A stretch of 64,000 nucleotides of DNA from Rhodococcus wratislaviensis. GTDB lineage: Bacteria > Actinomycetota > Actinomycetes > Mycobacteriales > Mycobacteriaceae. Below are positions 28,025 to 37,107 of the stretch, in pieces (the first letter of the stretch is position 1; each line of letters begins with the position of its first letter). A program made the position numbers and the translations under genes. The stretch is taken from positions 406,501-470,500 of the forward strand of contig NZ_UAUI01000024.1 in NCBI RefSeq assembly GCF_900455735.1, read 5' to 3'. The notes under the pieces are model-generated. The model ran no database searches. It saw only the letters and a program-made list of their open reading frames with translations, and was not told where the DNA came from.

Positions 28025-29032
28025 GGGGCAGGCGGCGGTGGACTCGCGGACGACGAGGGTCGGGGTGAACGAGAGCTGCTGGTGCCGGTGGGTGTCGGGA
28101 TTGTTGACCTGATCGAGCAGAAGCTCGGCCGCCGCTCGTCCCAGTTCGTTCCGCGGCTGGGCGACGGAGGTCAGCGGCACAGCCGCGCCGGCGGCGTAGT
28201 CGATGTCGTCGTACCCGACGATCGCGAGGTCTTCGGGCACGCGCTTGCCGTGCTGGATGAACTCCTGGAGCACACCGAGTGCGAGCAGGTCGTTGGCGCA
28301 GAACGCCGCCGTGGGTCGCTCGTCACCCGACATCGCCAGGATCTCGCGGGCCGCCTGGGCGCCCGCCTCGATGCTGAGGGACCGGGTGGCGACGGTGCGC
28401 ATGCGTGTGTTCGCCGATTCCGCGACAGCGCTGAGCGCCCCGTCCCGGCGGTCGCGGACCTGCCTGATGGTGTCGGGTCCGCCGACGAACGCGAGGTTCC
28501 GGTGCCCCTGCTCCATGAGGTGGCGGGCGGCGATCCGGCCGCCGTGGACGTCGTCGACGGCGACGGAGGATCGGCCGGGTGTGCGGGACCCGCGGTCGAG
28601 CAGGACCACGGGTGTGCCCTGACGGTCGAGGTTGGCGAGCATGGGGGTGCTCTCGCCGGTGGGGCAGAGCAGGATTCCGTGGACGCGTTGTTCCATGAGC
28701 TGGCCGAGTTGCCGGTTCTCGCGTTCTTCCGATTCGCCGGTGCTGACCATGACCATCAGCAGCTCGTTCGCCTCGGCGACTTCCTCGGCGCCCGACGCGA
28801 CGTCGACGAAGAAGGGGTTGCGCGCGTCGAGGACGACGACGGCGAGCATCCGCGACTGGCCGGCGCGGAGTTGGCGGGCGGCGTCGTTGCGGACGAAGCC
28901 GAGCTGGGTGATGGCCGCGTGCACTCGCTGACGGGTCGCCTCGGACACCAGTTCGGGGTGATTGAGCACGTTGCTGATCGTTCCCATCGAGACGCCCGCG
29001 AGTGCGGCGACCTCGCGCATCGACGCTGCCAT
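28013..29032 (-). CDS. LacI-family regulator of the L-rhamnose locus
   Basis: 339 aa. N-terminal HTH (MREVAALAGVSMGTISNVLN, ~5-24) with the hinge helix, then a periplasmic-binding-protein-like effector domain (MLAVVVLDARNPFFVDVASG, LCPTGESTPMLANL, LLDRGSR, YDDIDYAAG, FTPTLVVRES). SD AAGGGGG before the ATG. It is divergent from the rhamnose importer, and two palindromes of LacI type lie between. Most likely represses the rha operon and itself, released by rhamnose or a derivative (inference). Confidence 0.9.
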   Translation of the reverse strand: MAASMREVAALAGVSMGTISNVLNHPELVSEATRQRVHAAITQLGFVRNDAARQLRAGQSRMLAVVVLDARNPFFVDVASGAEEVAEANELLMVMVSTGESEERENRQLGQLMEQRVHGILLCPTGESTPMLANLDRQGTPVVLLDRGSRTPGRSSVAVDDVHGGRIAARHLMEQGHRNLAFVGGPDTIRQVRDRRDGALSAVAESANTRMRTVATRSLSIEAGAQAAREILAMSGDERPTAAFCANDLLALGVLQEFIQHGKRVPEDLAIVGYDDIDYAAGAAVPLTSVAQPRNELGRAAAELLLDQVNNPDTHRHQQLSFTPTLVVRESTAACPVRG

Positions 29033-29110
29033 TCGATTCCCCCTTCAGCCGGCTCGTTCGACAGCGCACATTGTCGCGTCGGCCGGTGCCCGAGAACAAT
29101 CCGGCGTTCT

Positions 29111-29122
29111 TGAATCGCTTCA
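29111..29122. promoter_or_regulatory. LacI-type operator O1 (TGAATCGCTTCA)
   Basis: Palindrome fitting TGAANCGNTTCA, with the central CG typical of LacI-family sites. It lies 78 bases upstream of the regulator start, where it could control the regulator, and 188 bases (about 18 helical turns) from O2, suitable for looping. Confidence 0.7.
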
Positions 29123-29255
29123 GACTCAGTATCGCCGTCCGCGCGGGCGGAATCAACACCGGCTGCCAGGAGAGACGATGTGAAGCGGCCAGCAATGGAC
29201 CTGGCGTGCTTTTATAACGATAAGGTCACGGCGGCGACCGGCTTTGCCGAACCTC

Positions 29256-29285
29256 TTGACTTGTGGCGCCTATCACTCCTAGCTT
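29256..29285 (+). promoter_or_regulatory. Promoter of the rhamnose operon
   Basis: -35 TTGACT (29256-29261), 18-base spacer, -10 TAGCTT (29280-29285). The expected start site near 29292 lies just before operator O2. Confidence 0.6.
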
Positions 29286-29298
29286 CATGAACGAGAAA

Positions 29299-29310
29299 TG
29301 AACCGTTTCA
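29299..29310. promoter_or_regulatory. LacI-type operator O2 (TGAACCGTTTCA)
   Basis: Same TGAANCGNTTCA pattern as O1. It lies immediately downstream of the predicted transcription start and just before the SD (GGAGG, 29314-29318) of the first importer gene: a position where bound repressor blocks initiation or early elongation. Confidence 0.75.
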
Positions 29311-29324
29311 ATCGGAGGTGCTGA

Positions 29325-30836
29325 ATGAGCGTCCCCCCTGCGGTGCCGTTGCTGGAAGTGCGGGACGTCACCAAGTCCTTCGGCAACGTCGCTGCTGTTC
29401 AGGGTGTGTCGTTTCCGCTCTACGGCGGCGAGGCACACGCCCTCGTCGGAGAGAACGGTGCAGGCAAGTCGACCATCGTGAAGATGCTCGCCGGCGTGCA
29501 CGGCCCCGACACCGGATCGCTCCTCGTCGGCGGCGAGGAAGTGTCGCTCGGGTCGCCCTCGGACGCCAAGGCCCGGGGCATCGCCGTCATCTACCAGGAG
29601 CCGACGCTGTTCCCCGACCTCACCATCGCGGAGAACATCTTCATCGGCACCCAGCCGCGGGCCCGGTTCGGAATGATCGACCGCGGCGCGACGAACACCG
29701 CCGCCCGCGCGCTGTTCGACCGTCTCGGTGTCCCGATGGACCCGGACCGGCTGGCCAGCGGACTCTCGATCGCCGACCAGCAGCTCGTCGAGATCGCGAA
29801 GGCGCTCTCCACCGACGCCAACGTCATCGTCATGGACGAGCCGACCGCTGCGCTGTCCGGCAACGAGGTGGAGCGGCTGTTCAAGGTCGCCCGGTCCCTC
29901 TGCGCGTCCGGCGCGGCGGTCATGTTCATCTCGCACCGCTTCGAGGAGATCTTCGCGCTGTGCCGGCGGGTCACCGTCATGCGCGACGGACGGCACATCG
30001 CCACCTCGGAGCTGGCGGGACTGACGGTCGACGACCTCGTCCGCAGCATGGTCGGCCGCGACCTGGGTGCGCTGTTCCCGAAGATCGACGTGGAACCGGG
30101 CGCCGTCGTCCTCGAGATCGAGAACCTGTCGCGTGCAGGGGTGTTCTCCGACATCAGTTTCCAGGTCCGGGCCGGTGAGATCGTGGCGCTGTCCGGGTTG
30201 GTCGGTGCCGGCCGGTCCGAGGTCATGCAATCGGCGTTCGGTGTGGACCCCCGCGACAGCGGAGACGTCCGGGTGCGCGGCAAGAGTCTGCGCAAGGGCA
30301 ACCCGAAGGCCGCGATGCGCGCGGGAATGGCGCTCGTCCCGGAAGACCGTCGCCAGCAGGGCCTGATCCTCGACATGTCCATCGAGCGCAACGCCACGTT
30401 GACGCGGTCGTCCGCTCTCGCGCGGTTCGGCTTCCTCGTCGGGGGAAGGGAGCGCCGGTCGGCATACGAGTGGACGAAGAAACTGCAGACCAAGTACGCG
30501 CGCATCACCGACCCCGTCGGGGTGCTGTCGGGTGGCAATCAGCAGAAGGTCGTGCTCGCCAAGTGGATGGCCACCGCGCCGAGCGTCCTGATCGTGGACG
30601 AACCCACCCGCGGAATCGACGTCGGCACCAAAGCCGAAGTGCACCGGATCATCTCGACGCTCGCCAGTGAAGGCGTCGCTGTCGTGATGATCTCCTCCGA
30701 ACTGCCGGAGGTGCTCGGAATGGCCGATCGCGTCCTTGTGATGAGGGAAGGACGAATCGTGTCGGAACTGAGCAGGTCCGAGGCCGACGAGGAGAAGATC
30801 ATGTTCGCTGCAACGGGTTCGGAGGCCGCCGCATGA
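29325..30836 (+). CDS. rhaT: Rhamnose-type ABC importer, double ATP-binding protein
   Basis: 503 aa CUT2-class ATPase with two fused nucleotide-binding domains. First: GENGAGKST Walker A, LSIADQQLVEIAKAL signature region, VIVMDEPTAAL Walker B. Second: degenerate Walker A (SGLVGAGRSE), LSGGNQQKVVLAKW signature, LIVDEPTRGID. Energises uptake of L-rhamnose with the next three gene products. The symbol follows the rhizobial rha transporter nomenclature and depends on the operon context; sequence alone says only monosaccharide importer. Confidence 0.92.
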   Translation: MSVPPAVPLLEVRDVTKSFGNVAAVQGVSFPLYGGEAHALVGENGAGKSTIVKMLAGVHGPDTGSLLVGGEEVSLGSPSDAKARGIAVIYQEPTLFPDLTIAENIFIGTQPRARFGMIDRGATNTAARALFDRLGVPMDPDRLASGLSIADQQLVEIAKALSTDANVIVMDEPTAALSGNEVERLFKVARSLCASGAAVMFISHRFEEIFALCRRVTVMRDGRHIATSELAGLTVDDLVRSMVGRDLGALFPKIDVEPGAVVLEIENLSRAGVFSDISFQVRAGEIVALSGLVGAGRSEVMQSAFGVDPRDSGDVRVRGKSLRKGNPKAAMRAGMALVPEDRRQQGLILDMSIERNATLTRSSALARFGFLVGGRERRSAYEWTKKLQTKYARITDPVGVLSGGNQQKVVLAKWMATAPSVLIVDEPTRGIDVGTKAEVHRIISTLASEGVAVVMISSELPEVLGMADRVLVMREGRIVSELSRSEADEEKIMFAATGSEAAA

Positions 30837-31888
30837 GCGCACCCACCCGCGTCGCGCCATCAGGCGCCGCGAAGCCGTCGGTGAAGTCGGACGCGGGGCC
30901 GTCCCTGATCGAGAAGGTGCTGCAGGTCCGTTCGCTCGGCATCCTCGCCGCGCTGATCGTGCTGGTCGTGGTCACCACGATGCAGAACAGCAATTTCCTG
31001 TCCTCCCAGAGTATTCGCGACATCCTGCTGGCGGCATCGATCGTCGGAGTTCTGGTGGTCGGGCAAACCGTCGTCATGATCACCAAGAACATCGACCTCT
31101 CGGTCGGCTCGGTTCTCGGCCTGTCGGCGTTCGCCGCGGGCAGTGTCATGAAGGGCGCCGACGGGGCGCCGATCGTGGTGGGGATTGTCGCGGGTATCGC
31201 GGTCGGCGCGATCTGCGGACTCGCCAACGCGCTGCTGGTGCGGTTCGGCGGCGTTCCCGCACTGGTCGTCACGCTCGGCACGATGTACATCTTCCGGGGC
31301 ATCGCCTACCTGTGGGCGGGCGGCGAGCAGATCACCGCCGACGAGATGCCGTCGAACTTCCTGAAGCTCGGTACTGCAACACTTCTCGGTGTCCCCGTGC
31401 TCGTCGTCGTCGCGATGGTGGCGGTCGTCCTCGCCGGGGTGTACCTCCGCCGGTACCGCAGCGGCCGCGACCTCTACGCCATCGGGTCGAACGGCCACGC
31501 CGCCGAACTCGCGGGCATCGCCGTCGGCAAGCGCATCCTGCTCGCGTTCGTCTTCTCCGGGGCCATGGCCGGAATCGCCGGGGTCATGTTCGCGGCGCGC
31601 TTCGGGACCGTCGACGCCGCCGCCGGATCCGGCTACGAGCTCAACGTGATCGCGGCCGCTGTCGTGGGCGGTGTGGCCGTGGTCGGTGGCGTCGGCACCG
31701 TCTGGGGAGCCGCGCTCGGCGCGCTGCTCCTGACCACCATCAACAGTTCGCTGCCGGTTCTCCAGATCAACCAGTTCTGGCAGCAGGCCATCGTCGGTGC
31801 GCTGATTCTCATCGCCATCGCGGCCGATCGGCTGCTCGCGGTGCGTGCCGCACAGCAACTTCGGAAGAGGAGCGCTCATGTCGACTGA
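30833..31888 (+). CDS. rhaP: Rhamnose-type ABC importer, permease 1
   Basis: 351 aa CUT2 permease of RbsC type with about eight to ten TM helices and the conserved segment NIDLSVGSVLGLSAFAAG followed by GLANALLVRFGGVPALVVTLGTM (split here for length: conserved around residues 80-160) and YAIGSNGHAAELAGI, the cytoplasmic loop that contacts the ATPase. ATG overlaps the stop of the ATPase gene by four bases. Confidence 0.9.
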   Translation: MSAPTRVAPSGAAKPSVKSDAGPSLIEKVLQVRSLGILAALIVLVVVTTMQNSNFLSSQSIRDILLAASIVGVLVVGQTVVMITKNIDLSVGSVLGLSAFAAGSVMKGADGAPIVVGIVAGIAVGAICGLANALLVRFGGVPALVVTLGTMYIFRGIAYLWAGGEQITADEMPSNFLKLGTATLLGVPVLVVVAMVAVVLAGVYLRRYRSGRDLYAIGSNGHAAELAGIAVGKRILLAFVFSGAMAGIAGVMFAARFGTVDAAAGSGYELNVIAAAVVGGVAVVGGVGTVWGAALGALLLTTINSSLPVLQINQFWQQAIVGALILIAIAADRLLAVRAAQQLRKRSAHVD

Positions 31889-32927
31889 CACCATCGAGCC
31901 GGCGGCGACCGCACAGCCGGACACCGCGGGTCGGACGTCGACGGTCAGCCGCGTCCGCGAGTTGCTCGCCGGCTGGGATTCGGCGATCATCGCCATCACG
32001 GTCGTCGTGCTGGTGGCCGCCTCGGTCACCAACCCCGACTTCGGGAGCAGCCGGAACTTCACGTTCCTCGTCCTCGATCTGGCGCCGATCTTCCTGATCG
32101 CACTGCCGATGACGTTCATCATCATCACCGGGGAGATCGACCTGTCGGTGGCGAGCGTCCTGGGGCTGAGCGGCGCCGCGATGGGCTGGATGTGGAACAA
32201 CGGCTTCGCCATCGAGATGATCATCCCGATGTGCATCCTGCTCGGCTGCGTCCTCGGTGCCCTCAACGGTTTCCTCGTCGCCAAGCTGGGGCTGCCGTCC
32301 CTGGCCGTCACGATCGGTACCCTCGCCCTCTTCCGTGGGCTCGCGTTCGTCCTCCTCGGTGACCAGGCGGTGTCCAACTTCCCGCGTGCGTACACGTCCT
32401 GGGTGACGGGAACCGTCGGGGGCACGTCCATCCCCAATCTCGCCATTCCGCTGGTCGTGGCGGCTGTCGTGTTCGCGGTGATCCTCCAGGCCACCCCGCT
32501 CGGCCGCGACATCTACGCCACCGGCGCCAGTGACACGGCCGCACGCTTTGCGGGAATCGACGGGGCGCGGCTGAAGTTCTGGCTCTACGTGGTGTGCGGG
32601 GCGGTCGCCGCCCTCGCCGGAGTGCTGTGGAGTCTGCGGTACTCGAGCGCCCGGGCCGACAACGGATCCGGTCTCGAACTGGCCGTGGTCGCCGCTGTGC
32701 TCCTCGGCGGGGTGTCGATCTTCGGCGGCAAAGGCCGACTGGCCGGCGTGCTCGCCGCGGTGGTGCTGCTCGCCACGCTGCAGAACGCGCTGCGCCTCGA
32801 AGACATCTCGAACGAGGCGCTCACCATCGTCACCGGCGTTCTCCTGATCGTGGCCGTTCTGCTCCCGAACCTGCTGAAGACCGTGCGGGCATCCGCGCAG
32901 CGTCGAAAGCTGCAGAACGCCTCCTGA
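31878..32927 (+). CDS. rhaQ: Rhamnose-type ABC importer, permease 2
   Basis: 349 aa second CUT2 permease: TGEIDLSVASVLGLSGAAMG, LGLPSLAVTIGTLALFRGLA and YATGASDTAARFAGI (ATPase-contact loop). ATG 31878 lies 11 bases inside the preceding gene; the frame upstream of it is overlap only. Two different permeases indicate a heterodimeric channel, as in rhizobial rhamnose transporters. Confidence 0.9.
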   Translation: MSTDTIEPAATAQPDTAGRTSTVSRVRELLAGWDSAIIAITVVVLVAASVTNPDFGSSRNFTFLVLDLAPIFLIALPMTFIIITGEIDLSVASVLGLSGAAMGWMWNNGFAIEMIIPMCILLGCVLGALNGFLVAKLGLPSLAVTIGTLALFRGLAFVLLGDQAVSNFPRAYTSWVTGTVGGTSIPNLAIPLVVAAVVFAVILQATPLGRDIYATGASDTAARFAGIDGARLKFWLYVVCGAVAALAGVLWSLRYSSARADNGSGLELAVVAAVLLGGVSIFGGKGRLAGVLAAVVLLATLQNALRLEDISNEALTIVTGVLLIVAVLLPNLLKTVRASAQRRKLQNAS

Positions 32928-32961
32928 ATTCCCCTGCTCCACAGCTCTTTCTCACTTCAGC

Positions 32962-32979
32962 GTTCGCAGTGACGCGAAC
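32962..32979 (+). promoter_or_regulatory. Small hairpin before the binding-protein gene
   Basis: GTTCGC (32962-32967) pairs with GCGAAC (32974-32979), 6-base loop, in the only sizeable gap (70 bases) between importer genes. Possibly an RNA-processing or stabilising element that raises binding-protein output (inference). Confidence 0.3.
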
Positions 32980-32997
32980 ACGAGGAAAGGATCCACC

Positions 32998-34074
32998 ATG
33001 ACCCGATTCCGCCGGACCTTCGTTCCCCTGGCGGGGATCGTCGCAGTCTCGATCGGACTGACGGCCTGCGGCGGCACCACCCAGGATTCGGCGTCGAACT
33101 CGGGCGGTGGCGACCGCGCCACCGGTACCGCGAACCCCGACGCGCCGATCCAGGACGGTCTGCAGGTCGCGTTCCTCCCCAAGCAGCTCAACAACCCGTA
33201 CTCCGACATCGAGGTCGGGGGCGGCAAGACCGCAGTGGAGGAGTTCGGCGGCGAGTACAAGCTCGTCGGCCCCAACGATGCGAGCGCGTCCTCGCAGGTG
33301 TCCTACATCAACACGCTGATCCAGCAGGGCCAGAACGTGATCAACATCGCGGCCAACGATCCCAACGCCGTGTGCCCGTCGCTGAACCAGGCCCGCGACG
33401 CCGGCATCAAGGTCGTGACGTTCGATTCGGACGCGGCCGAGGACTGCCGCGACCTGTTCATCAACCAGGCCACCACCCAGGGTGTCGGTGAGACGCTCGC
33501 GAAGATGACCAGCGAGCAGATCGGCGGCACCGGCAAGATCGCGGTACTGTCCGCCACCCCCAACGCCACCAACCAGAACGCCTGGATCGAGGTGCTGAAG
33601 GCCGAGCTCGCGAGCAAGCCGGAGTACCGGAACATCGAGCTGGTGGCCACGGTGTACGGCAACGACGACGACCAGAAGTCGTTCCAGGAAACGCAGGGCC
33701 TCCTGCAGACGTACCCCGACCTGAAGGCGATCGTGTCGCCCACGACGGTCGGCATCGCCGCGGCGGCGCGCTACATCTCGTCGTCGAGCTACAAGGGCAA
33801 CATCGTGCTCACCGGACTCGGCACCCCGAACCAGATGCGGGAGTACGTGAAGAACGGCACCGTCAAGGAGTTCGCCCTCTGGGACCCGACCAACATCGGC
33901 TACCTCTCCGCCTACGCCGGTGCCGCGCTGGCGTCCGGTCAGATCACCGGCGCCGAGGGGCAGAAGTTCACGGCAGGCAAGCTCGGCGAGTACACGATCG
34001 GCGCAGGCGGCGAGGTCGTGCTCGGCCCGCCCACCGTGTTCGACGCGAACACCATCGACCAGTACAACTTCTGA
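32998..34074 (+). CDS. rhaS: Rhamnose-type ABC importer, sugar-binding lipoprotein
   Basis: 358 aa. Lipoprotein signal with lipobox LTAC (Cys near residue 23), then a Gly/Ser linker and a periplasmic-binding fold of the RbsB/Peripla_BP_4 type: LQVAFLPKQLNNPYSDIEVG, IAANDPNAVCPSLNQARDAG, VVTFDSDAAEDCRDLFIN. GAGGAAAGGATCC precedes the ATG. Captures the sugar outside the membrane. Two extra cysteines (VCPSL, EDCRD) may form a disulfide, as in rhamnose-binding RhaS proteins (inference). Confidence 0.9.
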   Translation: MTRFRRTFVPLAGIVAVSIGLTACGGTTQDSASNSGGGDRATGTANPDAPIQDGLQVAFLPKQLNNPYSDIEVGGGKTAVEEFGGEYKLVGPNDASASSQVSYINTLIQQGQNVINIAANDPNAVCPSLNQARDAGIKVVTFDSDAAEDCRDLFINQATTQGVGETLAKMTSEQIGGTGKIAVLSATPNATNQNAWIEVLKAELASKPEYRNIELVATVYGNDDDQKSFQETQGLLQTYPDLKAIVSPTTVGIAAAARYISSSSYKGNIVLTGLGTPNQMREYVKNGTVKEFALWDPTNIGYLSAYAGAALASGQITGAEGQKFTAGKLGEYTIGAGGEVVLGPPTVFDANTIDQYNF

Positions 34075-34082
34075 ACCGTCCG

Positions 34083-34445
34083 ATGAACAAGTACTGCTTC
34101 ACCCTGCAACTCCGGCCGGACCGGATCGACGAGTACGTTCGCCGTCACGCCCAGGTCTGGCCGGAGATGCTCGAGGCCCTGAAAGCCAGCGGGTGGCACA
34201 ACTATTCGCTGCACATCCGGCCGGACGGGCTGATCGTCGGCTACGTCGAGTCGGCCGATCTCGAACAGGCACAGGCGGCGATGGCGCGCACCGACGTCAA
34301 CCGGCGTTGGCAACACGACATGGCGCCGTTCTTCGCGCTCGACGGTGTGGCCCCCGACGAGGGATTCACGCTCCTCACCGAGATCTTCGACCTGGACGCC
34401 CAGCTTCACACCCATCTCGACCACACGATCTCCACCGAAGGATGA
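34083..34445 (+). CDS. rhaM: L-rhamnose mutarotase
   Basis: 120 aa, family length. Ferredoxin-like dimeric alpha/beta barrel of the RhaM (DUF718) family: KYCFTLQLRPDRIDEYVRRH, WPEMLEALKASGWHNYSLHI with the catalytic-region His, and WQHDMAPFF. Interconverts alpha- and beta-L-rhamnose so that the isomerase gets its anomer. Eight bases after the binding-protein stop. Confidence 0.93.
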   Translation: MNKYCFTLQLRPDRIDEYVRRHAQVWPEMLEALKASGWHNYSLHIRPDGLIVGYVESADLEQAQAAMARTDVNRRWQHDMAPFFALDGVAPDEGFTLLTEIFDLDAQLHTHLDHTISTEG

Positions 34446-34451
34446 TTCACC

Positions 34452-35633
34452 ATGACGGCAACTGACACTCGGCGCACGGCCGGCGACATCTCCGCCCTCG
34501 CCGACTTCGGAATCGAAGTGCCCAGTTGGGCATACGGGAATTCCGGGACCCGATTCAAGGTGTTCGCCACGGCAGGCGTCCCGCGCGACCCGTACGAGAA
34601 GATCGAGGACGCCGCACAGGTGCACCGGGTGACCGGGGCGGCGCCGAGGGTGTCGCTGCACATCCCGTGGGACCGTGTCGACGACTTCGGCAAGCTCGCC
34701 GCGTTCGCCGCCGATCAGGGGGTGTCGCTGGGGGCGATCAACTCCAACGTCTTCCAGGACGACGACTACAAGCTGGGGTCGCTCACCAACGCCGACCCGA
34801 AGATCCGGGCGAAGGCGGTCGCCCACCACGTCGAGTGCATCGACGTCATGCGGGCCACGGGCTCGAAGGATCTGAAGCTGTGGCTGCCCGACGGCACCAA
34901 CTACGCCGGCCAGGATTCGATCCGCGCCCGGCAGGATCGGCTCGCCGATTCGCTGCAGAAGATCTACGCCGAACTCGACGACGATCACCGCCTGCTGATC
35001 GAGTACAAATTCTTCGAGCCGTACTTCTACACCACCGACATACCCGATTGGGGAACGTCGCTGCTGCACTGCCTGGCGCTGGGCGAGAAGGCACAGGTCG
35101 TCCTGGACACCGGTCATCACGCGCCGGGGACGAACATCGAATTCATCGTCGCCCAGCTGATCCGGCAGGGACGGCTCGGCGCCTTCGATTTCAACTCCCG
35201 CTTCTACGCCGACGACGACCTGATCGTCGGATCCGCGGACCCGTTCCAGCTGTTCCGGATCATGCACGAGATCGTCCGGGCGGGCGCGCATCTCCCGGAC
35301 TCCGGGGTGAACTTCATGCTCGATCAGTGCCACAACATCGAGCCGAAGATCCCCGGCCAGATCCGGTCCATCATGAACGTCCAGGAAGCCACGGCCAAGG
35401 CTCTGCTCGTGGACGGGGACGCACTCGAGGCGGCCCAGCAGTCGGGTGACGTGCTCGGTGCCCACGCGGTGCTGATGGACGGGTACAACACCGACGTCCG
35501 GCCGCTGCTGGCCGAACTGCGCGAATCGCAGGGCAGGGACGCCGACCCGATCGGCGCATTCGCGCGCTCCGGATACCTGGAGCGGATCGAGCGCGAGCGG
35601 GTCGGCGGAAACCAGGCGAGCTGGGGCGCATGA
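34452..35633 (+). CDS. rhaI: L-rhamnose isomerase
   Basis: 393 aa TIM-barrel isomerase of the Pseudomonas stutzeri type (RhaI), not the E. coli RhaA type. Metal-binding region: LLIEYKFFEPYFY (Glu), AQVVLDTGHHAPGTNIEF (Asp, His pair) and GAFDFNSRFYADDDLIVG (Asp cluster). Converts L-rhamnose to L-rhamnulose. Six bases after rhaM; its TGA overlaps the next ATG by four bases. Confidence 0.92.
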   Translation: MTATDTRRTAGDISALADFGIEVPSWAYGNSGTRFKVFATAGVPRDPYEKIEDAAQVHRVTGAAPRVSLHIPWDRVDDFGKLAAFAADQGVSLGAINSNVFQDDDYKLGSLTNADPKIRAKAVAHHVECIDVMRATGSKDLKLWLPDGTNYAGQDSIRARQDRLADSLQKIYAELDDDHRLLIEYKFFEPYFYTTDIPDWGTSLLHCLALGEKAQVVLDTGHHAPGTNIEFIVAQLIRQGRLGAFDFNSRFYADDDLIVGSADPFQLFRIMHEIVRAGAHLPDSGVNFMLDQCHNIEPKIPGQIRSIMNVQEATAKALLVDGDALEAAQQSGDVLGAHAVLMDGYNTDVRPLLAELRESQGRDADPIGAFARSGYLERIERERVGGNQASWGA

Positions 35634-37078
35634 CGACCGCGACGACGGCACACACCGTGCCCGCCCGCCTCGACCGCGTGCGTCCCCGGAAGACCCGGCT
35701 GGGACTGGTGTCGGGTGGGCTCGGCGCCTACTGGCCGCAGTTCCCCGGCCTCCGGGGCGTCCTGCAGGAGTCCGCCCGGTACGTGACGGGCCGATTCGAG
35801 GAGCAGGACTGCCAGGTCGTCGATGCCGGCTTCGTCTCGGACCCGCAGGAATCCGCCGTCGCGGCCGAGACGCTGAGGCAGGCCGACTGCGACCTGGTGG
35901 TGATCTTCCTGACCACCTACCTGACGTCGTCGATGGTGCTGCCGATCGCGCAGCGGACCAACGTACCGGTGCTGCTGATCGATCTGCAGCCGACCGAGGC
36001 GATGGATCACGCGAACACCGACACGGGGACGTGGCTGGCCTACTGCGGGCAGTGCCCGCTGCCGGAGGTCGCGAACGTGTTCCGGCGCAGCGGCATCGAC
36101 TTCCGGTCGGTGTCCGGGTACCTGCACGACGAGAACGCCTGGCGGCGCATCGGCGCCTGGGTGAGCGCCGCCTCGGCACGGGCCGCCCTGCGGCACGGCC
36201 GGCTCGGACTCATGGGTCACCTGTACCCCGGGATGCTCGACATCTCGACCGACATGACCCTGTTGTCGTCCCAGTTCGGCGCGCACGTGGAGGTGCTCGA
36301 ATTCGACGACCTCCGGGTGCGGGTCGACGCGGTCACCGATCGTGAGACGGCCGACCGCGTCGCGCTCGCGAAAGAGATTTTCGCGCTCGACGGTTCGGTG
36401 GATCCGGACGATCTCGCCTGGGGAGCCAGGGTGTCCGTCGGGCTCGACCGCCTCGTCGTGGACTTCGCGCTCGACGCGATGGCGTACTACCACCGCGGGC
36501 TCGACGGTGAACTGCACGAACAGCTCGGCGCCGGAATGATTCTCGGAGCGTCGCTGCTCACCGCCCGCGGTATTCCGCTGGCCGGTGAGTACGACATTCG
36601 CACCGCGGTCGCGATGCTGGTCTCGGATCGGATGGGCGCCGGTGGATCGTTCACGGAACTGCAGGCACTGAACTTCCGCGACGGCGTCGTCGAAATGGGT
36701 CACGACGGGCCGGCCCATCTGCAGATCTCGTCCGCCGAACCGCTGCTCCGCGGTCTCGGTATCTACCACGGCAAGCGGGGGTACGGCGTCAGCGTCGAGT
36801 TCGACGTGACCCACGGGCCCGTCACGACCTTCGCGGTCGGGCAGAACCGCGACGGCTCGTACTCGTTCATCGCGTCCGAGGGCGAAGTGGTTCCCGGACC
36901 ACTCCTGGCCATCGGCAACACCACGTCCCGGGTCGACTTCGGCCGGGATCCGGGGGAGTGGACGGACGAGTGGAGCGCCACCGGAACCGGTCACCACTGG
37001 GCGTTGTGCGTCGGGCACCGTGCCGGCGCGATCAAGGCCGCAGCAGAGTTGCTCGGCATCGAATTCATCCGGGTCTGA
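35630..37078 (+). CDS. L-arabinose/L-fucose isomerase-family protein of unknown substrate
   Basis: 482 aa. N-terminal domains of the AraA/FucI fold (LGLVSGGLGAYWPQF, DLVVIFLTTYLTSSMVLPIA, LLIDLQPTEAMDH, GLMGHLYPGMLDISTDMTLL) and a C-terminal domain with candidate metal ligands SFTELQALNF (Glu) and VVEMGHDGPAH (Glu, His), plus a late HHWALCVGH. Fully embedded in the rhamnose operon (ATGA overlap with rhaI, 29 bases before the aldolase gene), although rhaI already supplies an isomerase. It may widen the substrate range (L-fucose, L-lyxose, L-arabinose) or act in salvage; no direct evidence. Confidence 0.75.
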   Translation: MTTATTAHTVPARLDRVRPRKTRLGLVSGGLGAYWPQFPGLRGVLQESARYVTGRFEEQDCQVVDAGFVSDPQESAVAAETLRQADCDLVVIFLTTYLTSSMVLPIAQRTNVPVLLIDLQPTEAMDHANTDTGTWLAYCGQCPLPEVANVFRRSGIDFRSVSGYLHDENAWRRIGAWVSAASARAALRHGRLGLMGHLYPGMLDISTDMTLLSSQFGAHVEVLEFDDLRVRVDAVTDRETADRVALAKEIFALDGSVDPDDLAWGARVSVGLDRLVVDFALDAMAYYHRGLDGELHEQLGAGMILGASLLTARGIPLAGEYDIRTAVAMLVSDRMGAGGSFTELQALNFRDGVVEMGHDGPAHLQISSAEPLLRGLGIYHGKRGYGVSVEFDVTHGPVTTFAVGQNRDGSYSFIASEGEVVPGPLLAIGNTTSRVDFGRDPGEWTDEWSATGTGHHWALCVGHRAGAIKAAAELLGIEFIRV

Positions 37079-37107
37079 AGTCAAGAATCTCGAGGGAGAA
37101 ACACGAA

